Assembly (NCBI GenBank): GCA_916610825.1
Contig: OU744454.1
Span: forward strand, 1,389,001-1,453,000
DNA length: 64,000 bases
From: Haliclystus octoradiatus
Lineage: Eukaryota; Cnidaria; Staurozoa; Stauromedusae; Haliclystidae
Reading direction: 5' to 3'
This document shows, piece by piece, positions 61,701 to 64,000 of this stretch. The notes under the pieces were generated by a model, which saw only the letters and a program-made list of their open reading frames with translations, had not been told where the DNA came from and ran no database searches. Position numbers and translations under genes: made by a program. Every line of letters begins with the position of its first letter. Position 1 is the first letter of the stretch.

Positions 61701-63924
61701 GTCAATCTTGCCCCTTTAATTTTAATTCAAATTGAGCTCGTAGAGACCGCCCGTCAATTTTGCTCCTTTAACTACTTTACCTTTGGGATGACAACAACAA
61801 CAACAATTGACTTCACCTCTTTTTAGTCAAACCTCATTTTCATAAGAAGTTAATCAATATTGTAGTCATCCAATCATAACAGTTCGCTCTCATAATCATT
61901 CGAATAAGACATACAAACAAGATGTAATGATTAATATCAGAGCTTTAATGTATTGAAGTACAATAAATCAATGAGATACACGAACTCTCGCTACTTCACG
62001 TGTTATCTTAACGTATAGAAATAATCTATAAAATTAGTGAACTACTTCAAAAGTTTGTTATGCGGTACATCTCTCTAAATATCATTCGAATCGCCGTGCT
62101 TTGCTACTCCAGAATAGCCGCAGTAAAACAGCCTGTTTTCAACAGCATGTAACATATGTGCGTGAAATCAAATTCTTAACAGATAGATAGATAGAAAATG
62201 TATTGTATTAATTGTATTGGAAAATGTCACTGTTTCTTGATAACTTGACATAAAATTCAGTGAAGGTGCAAACACGATGAAAACCCAATGAAATGACTTA
62301 CCGGCGTGCAAATGATCAGTTGATGATCAAACAGAAACAATTCCACCGAAGTCGTCTTTTCATTCATCGTCAGACTAGATTTTCCTTTGTAAATGAGTTC
62401 AGAACTAACTTCAGTTAAATCACGACCCTGAAAACAGAGCAGATTCACGAATTTCGGTCAGTCAGTCACGTACAGATATTCCAGCACCACTCGATGCTGC
62501 TCAATTCAAAACCAACAAAAGCCGGGCAGTACAGACATTACATAAACACTGCCGTATTACATGATTCATGTTAATTAATTATAACAGCATAAGTAATAGT
62601 TGAGGTTTGCAGTGAGAGCATGTAGACGTGGCTTCTTATTGTTGAACCCTGTTGTGTTGAGTCGCTTTTGCATTCTCCTATATCCTATCTTCGCGCATCT
62701 TCAAACATAATTCATTTATTCCACATTGTTAAGAGTCTGACATAGCAATTCCTACCTTCCAATTGTAAACTGTTAATTGCCATTGTGCTAGTTGACTAAT
62801 ATTTTCAACACCTCGTTTGCATTCATTGATTAAAGAGGCTACATCACGCATGGCTTGCCATGCACGTTTTACTGGCTCATAGTCTTCATGATTGACTGAT
62901 GTGTGTTTAAGAAGTTCCTGAAATCAGATAATGGAGAATTATAGGCCGTTTTATGGGTATTCGGCGTCAACGTTTTACTGAGCAATGAGCAATGTACCAA
63001 AACCAGTCAGGTCCACATACGACGTTCACCTTTTTCAGTTTTAAATCAAAACGGTCAATATTATCTAAAACATTAGATGTTACAATAATTGACATTATTA
63101 GTCATAAGTATTTCATCATAGGAATCTTCTTGAAATATTTCATATATGATACATCATTCGATTATAGACTCGATATTTCATAATTCTATAATACTAAAAG
63201 GGCCTCATTGATTTAATTGGAGGCCTATCATTTCCTAAAAGCCATATAAATGTATATAATTAATTCATTTTATTATAGAAGTCTATGGATGGCCATTGAT
63301 CTGATGTAAATAATATCAATATCTCAATTTCTGGCAAAGACGTTCAATGAAAGACTAAAACAAACATTCAATTCAAGACATCAAACAACAATTTGGTAAA
63401 TATTTCACCTTTAATTGTAGAGGGTATTTGCATATTTTCTGTACAGGAGTAAGGAGAAAACCATCTAATGATATGTTAATCATATTCTGACGTAATCGAC
63501 ATGCCTAAAAATAGCAATACAATATTTTCGATTAACACAATCGAGTATATATCAGATTTTCACGTAGCACGAACACCTAGTAAATACAATGATTCTTGTT
63601 GTTCGATATTTAGCTCTTGAGCCGATAATCCGATATAATTTTTGATACTTTAAATTTCGAGCCCGATTCAATAAAAACGATTGAAATACAGACAGTAATA
63701 CCTAACCAAACGTTCTCATTCCAAACCGGTCAATTTAAATATCGGACACCGATATATCGTAATTCCGATGTACCGATCAAGCAGAATTAAATTAATGATA
63801 TATTTTCACACTGCAATACCTCGAAGAATTGTTGATATTTGACATCTTTTTGTAATTCGATAAGTTTCATGCAGGCATAAGGATGATTGTTGCAATAGTC
63901 AGAATAAATCTCAAAGTCCTGTCG
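55733..63924 (-). CDS. ARHGEF9: ARHGEF9/collybistin-like RhoGEF, last eight visible exons (partial)
   Basis: Exons in transcription order: 63924-63820, 63504-63409, 62917-62756, 62427-62302, 61138-61054, 60422-60261, 59554-59486, 55902-55733. They join in frame to TAA (324 codons plus stop). The visible part covers the second half of the DH domain ([43 protein letters not shown]) and the PH domain ([43 protein letters not shown]). These blocks line up with ARHGEF9 and the related ARHGEF4/SPATA13. Members activate Cdc42/Rac1; collybistin also docks gephyrin at inhibitory synapses in vertebrates. The SH3 and first half of DH lie beyond the right edge. The C-terminus is basic and unlike the vertebrate one. 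The last intron (3.6 kb) contains Barx. Confidence 0.92.
55950..57993. other. Intron of the RhoGEF and region upstream of Barx
   Basis: No exon, known repeat or RNA gene is recognised. It is A+T-rich and presumably holds the Barx promoter and leader. Confidence 0.4.
57994..59447 (+). CDS. Barx: Barx-like homeobox transcription factor, two exons, 200 aa
   Basis: Exons 57994-58195 and 59047-59447 join in frame (603 nt). Near residue 48, FGIEDIL matches the N-terminal eh1-like motif of Barx (FMIDEIL), which recruits Groucho-type co-repressors. The homeodomain is at about 105-164: RTVF at 109-112, KYLS..DR in helix 2, and recognition helix TWFQNRRMK with Thr47, Gln50 and Asn51. After it comes [11 protein letters not shown], an AT-hook-like GRP core that matches the KGRPKK segment after the Barx1/Barx2 homeodomain. 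The homeodomain is divergent: LLPGQIR replaces the usual LxxxQVK and the motif before helix 1 is degenerate. Bsx, Bar and Vent-type NK-like genes are alternatives, but the GRPKK tail favours Barx. The gene lies inside the last RhoGEF intron on the other strand; its stop is 38 bases from the next RhoGEF exon. Confidence 0.85.
61384..61767 (+). mobile_element. TTAA-flanked element interrupted by a second copy of itself
   Basis: The outer copy is flanked by TTAA at 61380-61383 and 61768-61771. The inner copy 61518-61715 is flanked by TTAA at 61514-61517 and 61716-61719. Removing the inner copy and one TTAA rejoins the outer sequence (GAATTTACGCTAAAC with TTTAATTCAAATTGAGCTCG). Confidence 0.87.
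61518..61715 (+). mobile_element. Inner 198-bp copy of the TTAA element
   Basis: AGGAGCAAAAATGCCGGCAG to CAATCTTGCCCCT; nearly identical to 3544-3742 and, inverted, to 51696-51894. It lies in a RhoGEF intron. Confidence 0.87.
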
Positions 63925-64000
63925 CTAAAAAATAAATAAAATCCGATTATAATACTATTGATAGAATACCTAATAGCAAAATAGTGCTCAATGTCAGCGT

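Overview
The window is nuclear DNA of an animal: A+T-rich, with genes split by GT-AG introns, AATAAA signals and many short DNA transposons. Six protein-coding genes can be read. In five, the predicted exons join in frame from ATG to stop. The sixth (an ARHGEF9-like RhoGEF) runs off the right edge. The gene set (single APP without a Kunitz exon, one AMPD2-like gene, a Barx homeobox, a STELLO/DUF288-like protein) fits an invertebrate metazoan. A tunicate or another marine invertebrate is possible, but the sequence alone does not settle the phylum.

Layout, left to right. (1) 746-6849 (+): amyloid precursor protein (APP) orthologue, six exons, 591 aa, with a poly(A) signal at 7409. (2) 8080-9787 (+): three-exon type II membrane protein with a putative STELLO/DUF288 glycosyltransferase domain, 373 aa. 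(3) 11014-33189 (+): 25-exon adhesion GPCR (CUB-like, Thr-rich, HormR, GAIN/GPS, 7TM), 882 aa, spread over 22 kb of repeat-filled introns. (4) 34699-35678 (-): RBM7-like RNA-binding protein with a His/Ser-rich tail, convergent with the GPCR. (5) 35.7-41.5 kb: gene-poor spacer holding a hairpin element, a tRNA-like SINE, a minisatellite and a small inverted-repeat element. (6) 41487-55047 (-): AMPD2-like AMP deaminase, 12 exons, 849 aa. (7) 55733-63924 (-): last eight exons of an ARHGEF9/collybistin-like RhoGEF. (8) 57994-59447 (+): two-exon Barx homeobox gene nested inside the last RhoGEF intron on the opposite strand.

The genes do not form an evident pathway; they look like unrelated neighbours. 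What stands out is the mobile DNA in the introns. There are hAT-type elements with perfect 8-bp target duplications, a TA-flanked MITE family of about 177 bp present in more than ten places, and a TTAA-flanked family of about 199 bp. Both of these families show a member inserted into another member. There is also a Harbinger-like MITE inside one arm of a 3-kb inverted-repeat element whose other arm preserves the empty site, and a pair of about 500-bp foldback elements. The GPCR GPS motif has lost both cysteines of what should be one disulfide pair. No clearly new multi-gene system was recognised. The least explained coding-like item is an intronless 151-aa ORF inside an AMPD2 intron, next to an inverted partial duplicate of itself.
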